A program made the position numbers and the translations under genes. Positions 9,435-17,178 of a stretch of DNA of 64,000 nt are shown here, in pieces; the stretch's first letter is position 1, and each line of letters begins with the position of its first letter. The stretch comes from Alphaproteobacteria bacterium. GTDB lineage: Bacteria > Pseudomonadota > Alphaproteobacteria > Micropepsales > Micropepsaceae. The stretch covers positions 1 through 64,000 of the forward strand of contig JAFBAL010000063.1 of NCBI GenBank assembly GCA_019247845.1, read 5' to 3'. The notes beneath the pieces were generated by a model. The model saw nothing but the letters and a program-made list of their open reading frames with translations. It searched no databases and was not told where the DNA came from.

Positions 9435-10355
9435 ATGTCTTGGATCGTCCTGGCGTTCTGCGGCCCAGTCCTCTGGGCCGCCTCCACCCATATCGACAAA
9501 TATCTGGTCGAACGCTTCTTCAAGGACAGCGGCGTCGGCGCGTTGTTGATCTTCACGGCGCTGATCGGGCTGCTCGGCCTGCCGCCCATCGCATGTTTCG
9601 TCGACGTCTTCTCGCTGGGGCCGACCGGCATCGCGGTCACCGCTTTGTCGGGGCTCATGTACCTGACGGCCATCTATTTCTATCTGCGCGCGCTGCAGCA
9701 GGAGGAGGCCAGCGTCATCGCGCCCTTGTTCCAGACCTCGACGCTGTTCACCTATGCCATCGCCTATGTCGTGCTGCACGAGAATCCGACGCCGCTCAGG
9801 CTCGCGGGCGGCGCGCTGGTGATGGCGAGCGCGGCCGTGGCGTCGTACGAGCCGCGGGGAAAGCGGCGGTTCAAATGGTCCGTCGTAGCGCCGATCCTGG
9901 TCTGCACCGCGACCATCGCGGCCTCGTCGGTGATGTTCAAGTTCTTCGCCGTGCACGACGCGTTCTGGCCGGTGACGTTCTGGAGCTTCGCGGGCCAGGC
10001 GGTGTTCGGCTTGGGCCTGCTCGCGGTCCCGCGCGTGCGCCGCCAGTTCCTCGGCATGTTCAAGGAGCATCCGGGCGCAGTGATCGGCATCAACGCCGCC
10101 AACGAATTGATCAATCTGGGCGGCGGGCTGGCGGCGCGCTACGCCTCGCTGCTCGGGCCCATCAGCCTGGTCCAGGCGATCGGCGGCACGACCGCGTTCT
10201 TCGTCTATGTGTTCGGCGTGATCCTGTCGCTGTTCGCGCCCAAGCTGGCGCATGAAGACATGTCGCGCGGCGCGCTGCTGCGCAAAGGTCTGGCCGTCGC
10301 GCTGATCGTTGCCGGCGTGATATTGATGGGGGCGGAGCAAGGGGGCGTGCGATGA
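9435..10355 (+). CDS. EamA/DMT-family membrane transporter
   Basis: A 306-residue protein with about ten hydrophobic segments arranged as two EamA halves, the usual length for drug/metabolite transporters. The start is the ATG at 9435, 17 bases after the previous stop with a GGAGG just upstream. It overlaps the next gene by ATGA at 10352, so the pair is probably co-translated. Substrate unknown; many relatives export amino acids or metabolites. Confidence 0.88.
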   Translation: MSWIVLAFCGPVLWAASTHIDKYLVERFFKDSGVGALLIFTALIGLLGLPPIACFVDVFSLGPTGIAVTALSGLMYLTAIYFYLRALQQEEASVIAPLFQTSTLFTYAIAYVVLHENPTPLRLAGGALVMASAAVASYEPRGKRRFKWSVVAPILVCTATIAASSVMFKFFAVHDAFWPVTFWSFAGQAVFGLGLLAVPRVRRQFLGMFKEHPGAVIGINAANELINLGGGLAARYASLLGPISLVQAIGGTTAFFVYVFGVILSLFAPKLAHEDMSRGALLRKGLAVALIVAGVILMGAEQGGVR

Positions 10356-11185
10356 GGGCTTTGATCTTTGCGATTGCGATGCTGGCGGCGACGGCAACGA
10401 GCGCCGCCCCGCAATGGATGACCCTGCCGCCGACGCCGACCCTGCCCGCTCCCGACAAAAGCGGTCTGGTGCCGGTGAACGGCGTCAAGCTCTGGTACGC
10501 GGAATTCGGCAGGGGCGAGCCCGTGCTGTTCGTCCATGGCGGCCTGGGCAATTCGGACTATTGGGCGCACCAGGTCCGCGCGCTGCGCGACAAATACCGC
10601 GTCATCGTGATGGACAGCCGCGGGCACGGGCGCTCGTCGCGCAACGCGCAGCCCTTCGGCTACGATCTCATGGCGAGCGACGTGATCGGCCTGCTCGATA
10701 CCCTCAAGATCAGGAAGGTCGCGCTCGTAGGCTGGAGCGACGGCGCGATCGTCGGGCTGGACATCGCGATGCACCATCCCGAGCGGCTGTCGAAGCTCTT
10801 CGCCTTCGCCGCCAATATCGACCCGACCGGCGTCAGCGACATCCGGCACAGCCCGGTGTTCACCGCCTTCATCGCGCGCGCCGGCAAGGAATACGGGAGG
10901 CTGTCGCCCACGCCGCGTCAGTACGACAAGTTCGTCGCGCAGATCACCCGGATGTGGAACACCCAGCCGCGCTGGACCAAGGCCGATTTCGCCAGGATCA
11001 GGACGCCCACCTGGATCGTCGACGGCGACCACGACGAGGCGATCAACCACGACCAGCCGCGCACCATGGCGGACTGGACGCCCGGCGCCGGGCTCCTGAT
11101 CGAGCCGGACGTCAGCCATTTCGCCTTCCTGCAGGATCCGGAGCGGTTCAACCGCGACCTCGTCCACTTCTTGGAAAGGCGCTGA
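10352..11185 (+). CDS. Exported alpha/beta hydrolase
   Basis: A 277-residue alpha/beta-hydrolase fold protein with an N-terminal signal peptide (LIFAIAMLAATATSAA). The oxyanion region FVHGGLGNSDYW, the nucleophile elbow GWSDGAIVG (Ser), the acid region VDGDHDEA and the histidine in VSHFAFLQDP make a complete catalytic set. It is translationally coupled to the EamA transporter (ATGA). It could be an esterase or a lactonase; nothing in the context decides. Confidence 0.88.
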   Translation: MRALIFAIAMLAATATSAAPQWMTLPPTPTLPAPDKSGLVPVNGVKLWYAEFGRGEPVLFVHGGLGNSDYWAHQVRALRDKYRVIVMDSRGHGRSSRNAQPFGYDLMASDVIGLLDTLKIRKVALVGWSDGAIVGLDIAMHHPERLSKLFAFAANIDPTGVSDIRHSPVFTAFIARAGKEYGRLSPTPRQYDKFVAQITRMWNTQPRWTKADFARIRTPTWIVDGDHDEAINHDQPRTMADWTPGAGLLIEPDVSHFAFLQDPERFNRDLVHFLERR

Positions 11186-11188
11186 GCC

Positions 11189-11218
11189 CCGATCGCGGCA
11201 GTGCCGATCACGGCAGTG
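11189..11218. repeat. Tandem 15-bp repeat
   Basis: CCGATCGCGGCAGTG is followed at once by CCGATCACGGCAGTG, two copies with one mismatch, just after the hydrolase stop. It lies in the 112-bp gap before the SPFH gene. No function is evident. Confidence 0.7.
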
Positions 11219-11297
11219 GACGAATCGCCGGCCCGGCTTGGCGTCGCCGCGGCGCACCCCATATTGAGTCCCTGGGGACGAATCGGAAGGGACCTCC

Positions 11298-12140
11298 ATG
11301 CCGGATTTCGGAAGACCGCCTGTGCCGCCGCGCGCCTCGCTGCAGCATATCGGCTCGTTGGTGCTCATTGGCCTGGTGATCCTTTTCGTCTTCGTCATCG
11401 TGTCTTCGTCCTGGTACACGGTCGACCAAGGCGAGCGCGGCGTGATCCTGCGCAACGGCGCGGTGATCGGCGAGGCCGAGCCGGGGCTGGGCTTCAAGAT
11501 CCCGATCATCGACACGGTCGAGCACATCTCGACCCAGTCCCAGAACAGCCGCTACAGCGACGTGAAGACCTATTCGCGCGACCAGCAGCCGGCGACCTTG
11601 CGCGTCTCGATCAACTATCACGTCACCGACGCGCGCGTCGTCTACACGGACTATCAGTCGATCCAGGGCATGATCGACCGCCTGGTCACGCCGCAGGTCT
11701 ACACCTGGGCCGAGAACACCTTCGGCCAGTTCAACGCGGTCAGCGCGGTTCAGGACCGCGCCAAGCTGAACAACGAGCTCGCCATTGCGCTGCACAAGGT
11801 GATCCACGGCCCGCTGGCCATCGAATCCGTGCAGATCGAGAACATCGACTTCTCGGGCAAGTATGAAGAGGCCGTCGAGGCGCGCATGGAAGCGACGGTG
11901 CGCCAGCAGCAGGCCGAGGCCGAAGCCGCCGCCACCCGCACCCGCGCCGACGCCGCGGCCTATTCCGTCAAGGCCCAGGGCGAGGCCGAGGCCACGGCGA
12001 TCCGCGCCCGCGGCGACGCGCTGCGCGACAACCCCGGCTTGCCGGCGCTGGTCACGGCGGAGAAATGGGACGGGCATCTGCCCACGACAATGCCGCCCAA
12101 CGGCGCGGTTCCGTTCCTGAACGTCCATCCGGGCGGGTGA
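11298..12140 (+). CDS. SPFH/prohibitin-family membrane protein
   Basis: A 280-residue protein with one N-terminal transmembrane helix (about residues 20-42), then an SPFH domain (YTVDQGERGVILRNG) and an alanine/glutamate-rich coiled coil (QQQAEAEAAATRTRADAAA). This is the layout of prohibitin- or HflC-like proteins that scaffold membrane proteases or microdomains. No partner protease or NfeD gene is adjacent. The ATG follows a GGGACC-rich leader with weak ribosome-site matching. Confidence 0.85.
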   Translation: MPDFGRPPVPPRASLQHIGSLVLIGLVILFVFVIVSSSWYTVDQGERGVILRNGAVIGEAEPGLGFKIPIIDTVEHISTQSQNSRYSDVKTYSRDQQPATLRVSINYHVTDARVVYTDYQSIQGMIDRLVTPQVYTWAENTFGQFNAVSAVQDRAKLNNELAIALHKVIHGPLAIESVQIENIDFSGKYEEAVEARMEATVRQQQAEAEAAATRTRADAAAYSVKAQGEAEATAIRARGDALRDNPGLPALVTAEKWDGHLPTTMPPNGAVPFLNVHPGG

Positions 12141-12235
12141 CCCGCGACATCGCGTTCGCGTGATCGGCGAAATCTAAAGACCGCGTTTACTTCGCTGCTC
12201 TAGCGTGCCGGGTCGGAACAGGGTGTCCACCCGGC

Positions 12236-13831
12236 ATGCTGATCGAACTCGAGATCTTCATCGCGCTTCTCGTCGTGGCGGTCGTTGCCGCGCTCGTCCT
12301 TCTGCGCCTGAAGGTCCTGTCCGACCGCCGATTGCGGAACGCCATCGACGCGCTCCCCGCCGGCATCGCCTTCTACGACAGATCCGACCGGCTCTATCTG
12401 TGGAACGGAATGTACCACGAGATCTCCGGCGCCTGCCGCAAGCTGTTGCGTCGCGGCGTGCGCTTCCGGGAGCTGCTCGAGGAGGATCTGCGCAACGGCC
12501 ACTATTCCGAGGCCAAGGGCGGGCGCGAACAGGCCTGGCTCGACGCGCGCATGGCGCTGCGCGCGAAAGGCGAAGGCTCGCGCGAGCAGCGGCTCGGGGA
12601 CGGGCGCTGGCTGCGCGTTCAGGATCGGCGCAGCGCCGACGGCGGCACGGTGTCGATCTGCGTCGACGTCACCGACATCAAGCTCGGCGAGGACAGCTTC
12701 AAGCTGATGTTCGACAACAATCCGGTGCCGATGTGGCTCTGGGAGGGCGGCAAGTCGTTGAGCGTCCTCGACCTCAACCAGGCGGCTCTCGATCACCTGG
12801 GCTATAGCCGCGCCGATATTCCGGGCCTCTCGGTCTTCGACCTGTTGAGCGACGAGGAGCGGCCGGCGCTCAACGCCATGATCGCGTCGGGCATCGTGCG
12901 GCCTTACGACGGCGAGCGCATCTGGCGGCCGCGACGCGCCGACGGCACGCTGCTCTTCGCCATCCCCTATATCCATATCCTGCCGCGCGACGGCAAGCGG
13001 CTGTTCGTCGGCGCCATCGTCGACGTCACGGACCGCGTGCGCGCCGAGCAGGAGCTGCGCCGCAATGCCGACGAGCTCAGCGAAGCGCTGACCCGGGCAG
13101 ACGCCGCCAGCCGCGCCAAGAGCGAGTTCCTGGCGGCGATGAGCCACGAGCTGCGCACGCCGCTGAATGCGATCCTGGGCTTCTCCGACATCCTGCAATC
13201 GGAATCCTTCGGGCCCGTCGGCAACGCCCGCTATCGTGAATACGCGCAGAGCATCCACGCGAGCGGCGCGCATCTGCTGGGCCTCATCAACGACATCCTC
13301 GACCTGTCGCGGCTCGATTCCGGACATCTCGAGCTGACGCGCGAGCCCCTCGACCTCGACGCGCTGGCCGAGGACTGCGTGCAGGACGTGGCAGCGCTGG
13401 CCGAGCGCGAAAACATCGCCGTCACGCATGCGGTCGAGCCGCTGCTGGTGACGGCCGATTATCGGCGCCTGAAGCAGATGCTGCTCAACCTGCTCTCCAA
13501 CGCGGTCAAGTTCACGCCCAAAGGCGGCCGCGTCACGCTGACCGCGCGGCTCGACGGCGAAGGCCTTGCGATTGCGGTGGCGGACACCGGCATCGGCATG
13601 GCGCCGGAACACATCCCCAAGGCGCTCGAGCGCTTCGGGCAAGTCGATGGGTCCCTGGCGCGCAAATACGAAGGCACGGGGCTCGGCCTTCCGCTGACCA
13701 AGGCGCTGGCCGAGCTGCATGGCGCGACGCTCGCCATCGAGAGCGAGTCCGGCACGGGCACGACGGTTACGATCCGCTTCCCGCACGACGCCGTTCTGCC
13801 GCACGCCCTGGACCGGGCGCAGGCGTCCTAA
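12236..13831 (+). CDS. Membrane-anchored PAS sensor histidine kinase
   Basis: A 531-residue kinase with one N-terminal transmembrane helix, two PAS-like regions (residues about 35-145 and 155-275, the second with PVPMWLWEGG), then HisKA with the phospho-acceptor His304 in MSHELRTPLNAILGFSDIL and an HATPase_c domain (NLLSNAVKF, DTGIGM, GTGLGL). It has no receiver domain, and no response regulator is next to it, so it looks orphaned. It converges on the YcaO gene and the stop codons overlap. Whether it signals to that cluster is unknown. Confidence 0.9.
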   Translation: MLIELEIFIALLVVAVVAALVLLRLKVLSDRRLRNAIDALPAGIAFYDRSDRLYLWNGMYHEISGACRKLLRRGVRFRELLEEDLRNGHYSEAKGGREQAWLDARMALRAKGEGSREQRLGDGRWLRVQDRRSADGGTVSICVDVTDIKLGEDSFKLMFDNNPVPMWLWEGGKSLSVLDLNQAALDHLGYSRADIPGLSVFDLLSDEERPALNAMIASGIVRPYDGERIWRPRRADGTLLFAIPYIHILPRDGKRLFVGAIVDVTDRVRAEQELRRNADELSEALTRADAASRAKSEFLAAMSHELRTPLNAILGFSDILQSESFGPVGNARYREYAQSIHASGAHLLGLINDILDLSRLDSGHLELTREPLDLDALAEDCVQDVAALAERENIAVTHAVEPLLVTADYRRLKQMLLNLLSNAVKFTPKGGRVTLTARLDGEGLAIAVADTGIGMAPEHIPKALERFGQVDGSLARKYEGTGLGLPLTKALAELHGATLAIESESGTGTTVTIRFPHDAVLPHALDRAQAS

Positions 13832-15000
13832 GCCTCGAGCTCCGCCCGCAGCCGCGGACCGACGCGCATCGCTTCGCGCGAGAAATTCTCCAGCATCGGC
13901 ACGACCAGCCGCACGACGTGCAACGGCCCCTCTTGCGGGGTATAGACGACGCGATGGATCGGCCGGTCGGTGACGCGCCTGAGACGTTCGACCGCGGCGT
14001 CCCATTGCGCCTCGATATCGCCGGGAGCATCCGGATAGGCGAGATCGTCGAACCTCACCGCGCCCTCGCCGCACGACACGGTTTCGATCTGAGCCGCGAC
14101 ATCCACCTCGGCGCCGTCCCAGACGCGGCCGCCATGCAGATAGGCGGCGCGGCTCTGCGCGACTTCGCTCACCGCGCGCATCAGCGCGACGTCCTTGTCG
14201 AGGTGACAGCCCCAACCGCCGTTGAAGAAGCGCGCCTCGGCCTTTGCGGGATCGAACAGGAAAGCGGCGAAGAACGGCATCGCGAAATCGTTGGGCACGT
14301 GGCGCAGCACGAGCCGGAGCCCGCCGCGCGCCGCGGCTTCGGCGACGTTGCGAGCGTCGTCCGGCAGGTCCGCGACCAGGCGCGAGCGGTCGCGCACGAA
14401 TTCGGTCGACCAGATGTCGCGCTCGATGAGCTCGAACAGCGCGTGCAGGCTCGCTTCGGCGACCGAGTTGCCGGACGCAAGCCCGTTCGACGACGCGCCG
14501 AACAGCCTTTCGACGCCAGGCGGCGCCGGACAGAAGACCAGTTCCGCGGGGAGCCATCCATTCGCGCCGCCTTGCGCGTTTTCGCTGCGCGCCAGCAGCA
14601 GCGGCGCCTCGGGCGCGCAATGATGATCCAGGATCGGCGCGAATTCCGCGAGATCGATCTCGTCGGCCCTGCCCCAGCGCGTCTCGATCGCGGCGACGCC
14701 CGGCTCGGCGAAATAGTTCTCGATCGCCTCCATATAGGCGCCGATCTCGGCATCGATCGGAACGCGGCCCTTGCCGAAGGTGAAGCCGTCGGTCAAAGCG
14801 CCGTCGCGCTCGCCGACGAATACCGGCAGGCCCAGGCCATCCAGGTGTGTGATGTCGCCGACCGTTCGGACGCGCGCTTGCGCGGCCCAGGCCTTCGCGC
14901 GCGCCAGGGTCAGCTCGGGCGGGCAGGCGCGCAGGCTTTCGCCGAAGCGATGGGAAGACCGCGCGGCGTCGCGCGGCCTTCCCGGAATCGCAGGCCTCAA
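13828..15000 (-). CDS. YcaO-family ATP-dependent peptide-modifying enzyme
   Basis: A 390-residue YcaO-domain protein. The family ATP/Mg site is intact: GASSNGLASGNSVAEASLHALFELIERD at about 168-195 (quoted in part: GLASGNSVAEA and FELIERD) supplies the ExxxxxxxExxERD glutamates. YcaO enzymes activate a peptide amide with ATP and make azolines, thioamides or amidines. No E1-like, TfuA or dehydrogenase partner is nearby, and the C-terminus (RAELEA) lacks the proline-rich tail of azoline formers. Translation seems to start at a TTG that overlaps the stop of peptide gene 2 (TTGA); no ATG or GTG lies between the motif-bearing body and that point. Order on this strand is large-subunit-like protein, peptide 1, peptide 2, YcaO, so the peptides are the obvious substrates. 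Confidence 0.88.
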   Translation of the reverse strand: MRPAIPGRPRDAARSSHRFGESLRACPPELTLARAKAWAAQARVRTVGDITHLDGLGLPVFVGERDGALTDGFTFGKGRVPIDAEIGAYMEAIENYFAEPGVAAIETRWGRADEIDLAEFAPILDHHCAPEAPLLLARSENAQGGANGWLPAELVFCPAPPGVERLFGASSNGLASGNSVAEASLHALFELIERDIWSTEFVRDRSRLVADLPDDARNVAEAAARGGLRLVLRHVPNDFAMPFFAAFLFDPAKAEARFFNGGWGCHLDKDVALMRAVSEVAQSRAAYLHGGRVWDGAEVDVAAQIETVSCGEGAVRFDDLAYPDAPGDIEAQWDAAVERLRRVTDRPIHRVVYTPQEGPLHVVRLVVPMLENFSREAMRVGPRLRAELEA

Positions 15001-15101
15001 TGCCCCGGATTGTCGGGCGTGGGCTTCGGCTTGCTGCAGTGCGCCGCCGCGGTCGCAACGCGCGCCGCAAGCAGTTCCTCAAGACGCTTCGATACAGACA
15101 T
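14997..15101 (-). CDS. Putative precursor peptide 2 (34 aa), absent from ORF track
   Basis: A 34-codon ORF with a strong ribosome site (AGGAGATCACC before ATG). The product starts MSVSKRLEELLAARVATA, a short amphipathic helix-like leader, then AAAHCSKP and a proline-rich tail ending in NPGH. It is a paralogue of peptide 1: both share K-R-L-x-E-L-L-A-x-R and AAAHCSKP. Its TGA overlaps the TTG of the YcaO gene. The single Cys and neighbouring Ser are plausible sites for YcaO chemistry. Two homologous copies with good ribosome sites, both next to a YcaO gene, make chance unlikely. Confidence 0.85.
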   Translation of the reverse strand: MSVSKRLEELLAARVATAAAHCSKPKPTPDNPGH

Positions 15102-15126
15102 GGTGATCTCCTGGTTCCAGGTTACA

Positions 15127-15150
15127 CAAGAGGGAGGACATTCCCCCTTG
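15127..15150 (-). promoter_or_regulatory. Hairpin between the two peptide genes
   Basis: In the minus-strand transcript CAAGGGGGA and TCCCTCTTG can pair over nine positions with one G-U wobble and a six-base loop. There is no uridine run after it, so it is not a classical terminator. It could set the relative expression or stability of the two peptide messages. Confidence 0.45.
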
Positions 15151-15164
15151 TTCGGGATACGCGC

Positions 15165-15257
15165 TCAGGTCTTGGGCGGCTTGCTGCAATGCGCAGCAGC
15201 GGCATTCGTCCTGGTCGCGAGAAGCTCGTCCAAACGCTTGATTGCCTTGCTCGGCAT
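15165..15257 (-). CDS. Putative precursor peptide 1 (30 aa), absent from ORF track
   Basis: A 30-codon ORF preceded by AAAGGAGATCAGC, a near-ideal ribosome site. The product starts MPSKAIKRLDELLATRTN and continues AAAAHCSKPPKT. It matches peptide 2 in the helical leader (KRLxELLAxR) and in AAAHCSKP, while the tails differ. It starts 38 bases after the large-subunit-like gene and lies on the same strand as that gene and the YcaO gene. The role as a modified-peptide precursor is inferred from size, duplication and neighbours. An alternative is that these are small metal-binding or accessory proteins using the His-Cys pair. Confidence 0.85.
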   Translation of the reverse strand: MPSKAIKRLDELLATRTNAAAAHCSKPPKT

Positions 15258-15295
15258 GCTGATCTCCTTTCTTAAGTGGAACGCTTACGCAAACG

Positions 15296-17056
15296 TCAGA
15301 TCAGTCCGTCGCTGGTCACCTCTTTCGCCGACGTGAACAGCGCGCCCTTGAAGCTCAGCTCGGCCTTGCAGGGCATGCACGGATCGAAGCTCTGGATGGC
15401 ACGAACGATGTCGATGCCGCAGAAATCCTCGGGGCCGGTGAAATTGGATTCCACGATTGCGGTATTCATCACCGCCTGCTCCATCGGCCCGAGCTCGCCC
15501 CAAGGCGTGCGCGGTGCCGCGTTGATGCGCGACGGGATCGCGATCTGGTAATTCTCGATCTCGGCCCCGTCGAGCACCGCCCAATGGGCGAGCATGCCGC
15601 GGCCGGCGCCGCCGAAGCCGACGCCGAGGCGCCGCCCGTCGCCGGGAAGGTCGAAGGCGACGCGCATCTCGGTCTCGCCGCCCGCGATCAACGCCTTGGC
15701 GCGGGCATGGCACTCGCGCACCGCCGCCAGATTGAATGCGACCGCATAGGCGCGGGCGCGGTTTCGCTCGAACGCGTTCCATACCTTGGGCACATGCCAC
15801 TCGAGCCCACCGAAGACGAGGCTCGCGCCGGTCGAATGCACGAAATCGCTTCCCGGCATCTTGCGCGCCAGCGCCGATATATAGAGCCGCGCCGTGGCGC
15901 CGACCTCGAAGCTGTGCCGGTCCCAGGCAAGCGCCGGAGCCCAGCTATAGGCGCCCGGCTTGTCCGGACTGCGGTGAATGGCCTTGTTCCAAGGGTGCCG
16001 GGTGCCGTCCCAATCTTGGTAGAAGGCACGCTCGACGAACTCTTCCATGCCGTCGTTGAGCCGGGACAGGCGCGTGGTGACCAGCGCGCCGTCGATGACC
16101 GCGCCCGGCGTGGACAGTCGCGCCTCGCCCCACGCGTCGCAATTCGCGTAGGTCGCATCGTAGTGCCGCTCGTGATCCCACTGGCCGAAATCGATCAGGT
16201 CGGCATCGGTGCGGCCGAGATCGCGGTAGCGCGGGTCGCATTCATAGAGGAAGTCGAACACGTCGTCCCAGATGCGGGCACAGCGCCGGGCGTAGTCGTC
16301 GAAGGGCGCGAGCTTGGCCAGGAACGCGTCGAGACGGTCCACCGGGAGCGTCAGCGCGACGCCGCCCGGCACGATCGATTCCGAATGCGGGTACTTGCCG
16401 CCGATGAGCGCATAGGCAGCGCGGGCCAGCCGCATCTTCTCCAGCGCTTCGGTGAAAAGCCTGCCGCCGGGACGGTCCAGCGCGCTCATGATCGCGCCCA
16501 CGGTCGCGTAGCCGTGGACATCGGCGCGGCGCGCCGGTGCGCGCTCGGCCTTCGCCCAGATCTCGGGATTGGTGGCGCGGATGGCGCTCTCGGAATAGTC
16601 CGGACCCGACAATATGAAAAGATGCATCGGGTTGTCGTTCAGGTACTGGCAAGCCAGCAGCAGGTTGCGCGCCACGATGCCGAGCGGGGGCGGCTTGATT
16701 CCGAGCGCCATCTCCAGGCATTGCGCCGAGGTCGCCGCGTGCACGCCGCCGCAGATGCCCGACGCGGTCGCGCTGATCAGTCCGACCTCGTGCAGCTTTC
16801 GCTTGCTGAGCAAGGTTTCATAGCCGCGGAACATCGTGGCCATCGAGGCGACATCGGCGACGCGGCGCGCGCCGAGATCGAGCTTGGCATGAAGCGCGAT
16901 ACCGCCGCCGATCTTGCGGAACTTGTCGCCGTCATTCGACATTTCAGCGCGGTTGCGCGCGGCGATACGCTCGAGAAGATCGGCATCGGGGCCGCAATGC
17001 GTACCGCGCCTCGCGGCTGCGGATACGAGCGCCAAACCGTGCGCAGTGCCCCTCAT
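15296..17056 (-). CDS. [NiFe]-hydrogenase large-subunit-like protein with altered metal site
   Basis: A 586-residue relative of hydrogenase large subunits, closest from memory to the actinobacterial-type (group 1h) proteins: it has SMATMFRGYE, PDYSESAIRATNPEIW, IGGKYPH, VWNAFERNRARAYA and AIQSFDPCMPC. Normal enzymes hold the metals with CxxC near the N-terminus and CxxC near the C-terminus. Here the N-terminal pair reads S99-G-I-C102-G-G-V-H106, so the first Cys, a terminal nickel ligand, is Ser (codon TCG). The C-terminal pair C560/C563 is intact, but the His expected three residues later is absent and a 23-residue tail follows. The ATG at 17056 has an AAGGGG site; Met39 is an alternative start. 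No small-subunit gene lies nearby. Downstream are the two peptide genes and YcaO. It is unlikely to be a working H2 oxidase. Confidence 0.85.
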   Translation of the reverse strand: MRGTAHGLALVSAAARRGTHCGPDADLLERIAARNRAEMSNDGDKFRKIGGGIALHAKLDLGARRVADVASMATMFRGYETLLSKRKLHEVGLISATASGICGGVHAATSAQCLEMALGIKPPPLGIVARNLLLACQYLNDNPMHLFILSGPDYSESAIRATNPEIWAKAERAPARRADVHGYATVGAIMSALDRPGGRLFTEALEKMRLARAAYALIGGKYPHSESIVPGGVALTLPVDRLDAFLAKLAPFDDYARRCARIWDDVFDFLYECDPRYRDLGRTDADLIDFGQWDHERHYDATYANCDAWGEARLSTPGAVIDGALVTTRLSRLNDGMEEFVERAFYQDWDGTRHPWNKAIHRSPDKPGAYSWAPALAWDRHSFEVGATARLYISALARKMPGSDFVHSTGASLVFGGLEWHVPKVWNAFERNRARAYAVAFNLAAVRECHARAKALIAGGETEMRVAFDLPGDGRRLGVGFGGAGRGMLAHWAVLDGAEIENYQIAIPSRINAAPRTPWGELGPMEQAVMNTAIVESNFTGPEDFCGIDIVRAIQSFDPCMPCKAELSFKGALFTSAKEVTSDGLI

Positions 17057-17178
17057 GGCGCCCCTTCGAAACGGAATTGTTCCGCCACAAATAGAATGGA
17101 CTTCTCAACCCCTTGAGGTTGTGATGTTATGGAAACACTGATCGGCGTTCAAGAGCATCTGCGTGCGGAGTGGGGCAT
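17057..17178. promoter_or_regulatory. Divergent promoter region between the large-subunit-like operon and the hyp operon
   Basis: This 122-bp gap separates two divergent operons and is less GC-rich than its flanks. It holds a CGGAA-TTG-TTCCG inverted repeat (17072-17084) and a CAACC/GGTTG inverted repeat (17106-17121). A shared regulator could act here. I could not fix -10/-35 boxes with confidence. Confidence 0.45.

Noticed and set aside
12200-15082. 960-aa minus-strand ORF spanning the kinase and YcaO
   Set aside because: It is a frame shadow; the real proteins lie in other frames with intact catalytic motifs.
15000-15336. Plus-strand small ORFs across the peptide region
   Set aside because: They lack ribosome sites and are antisense to the two paralogous peptide genes, which have strong sites and mutual similarity.
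16760-16762. Ser99 as a sequencing error for Cys
   Set aside because: TCG to TGC or TGT needs two base changes, and the C-terminal motif is altered as well.
15296-17056. Functional H2-uptake hydrogenase
   Set aside because: No small subunit, no HypA/HypB, no protease, an altered Cys and no cleavage His; I call it hydrogenase-like only.
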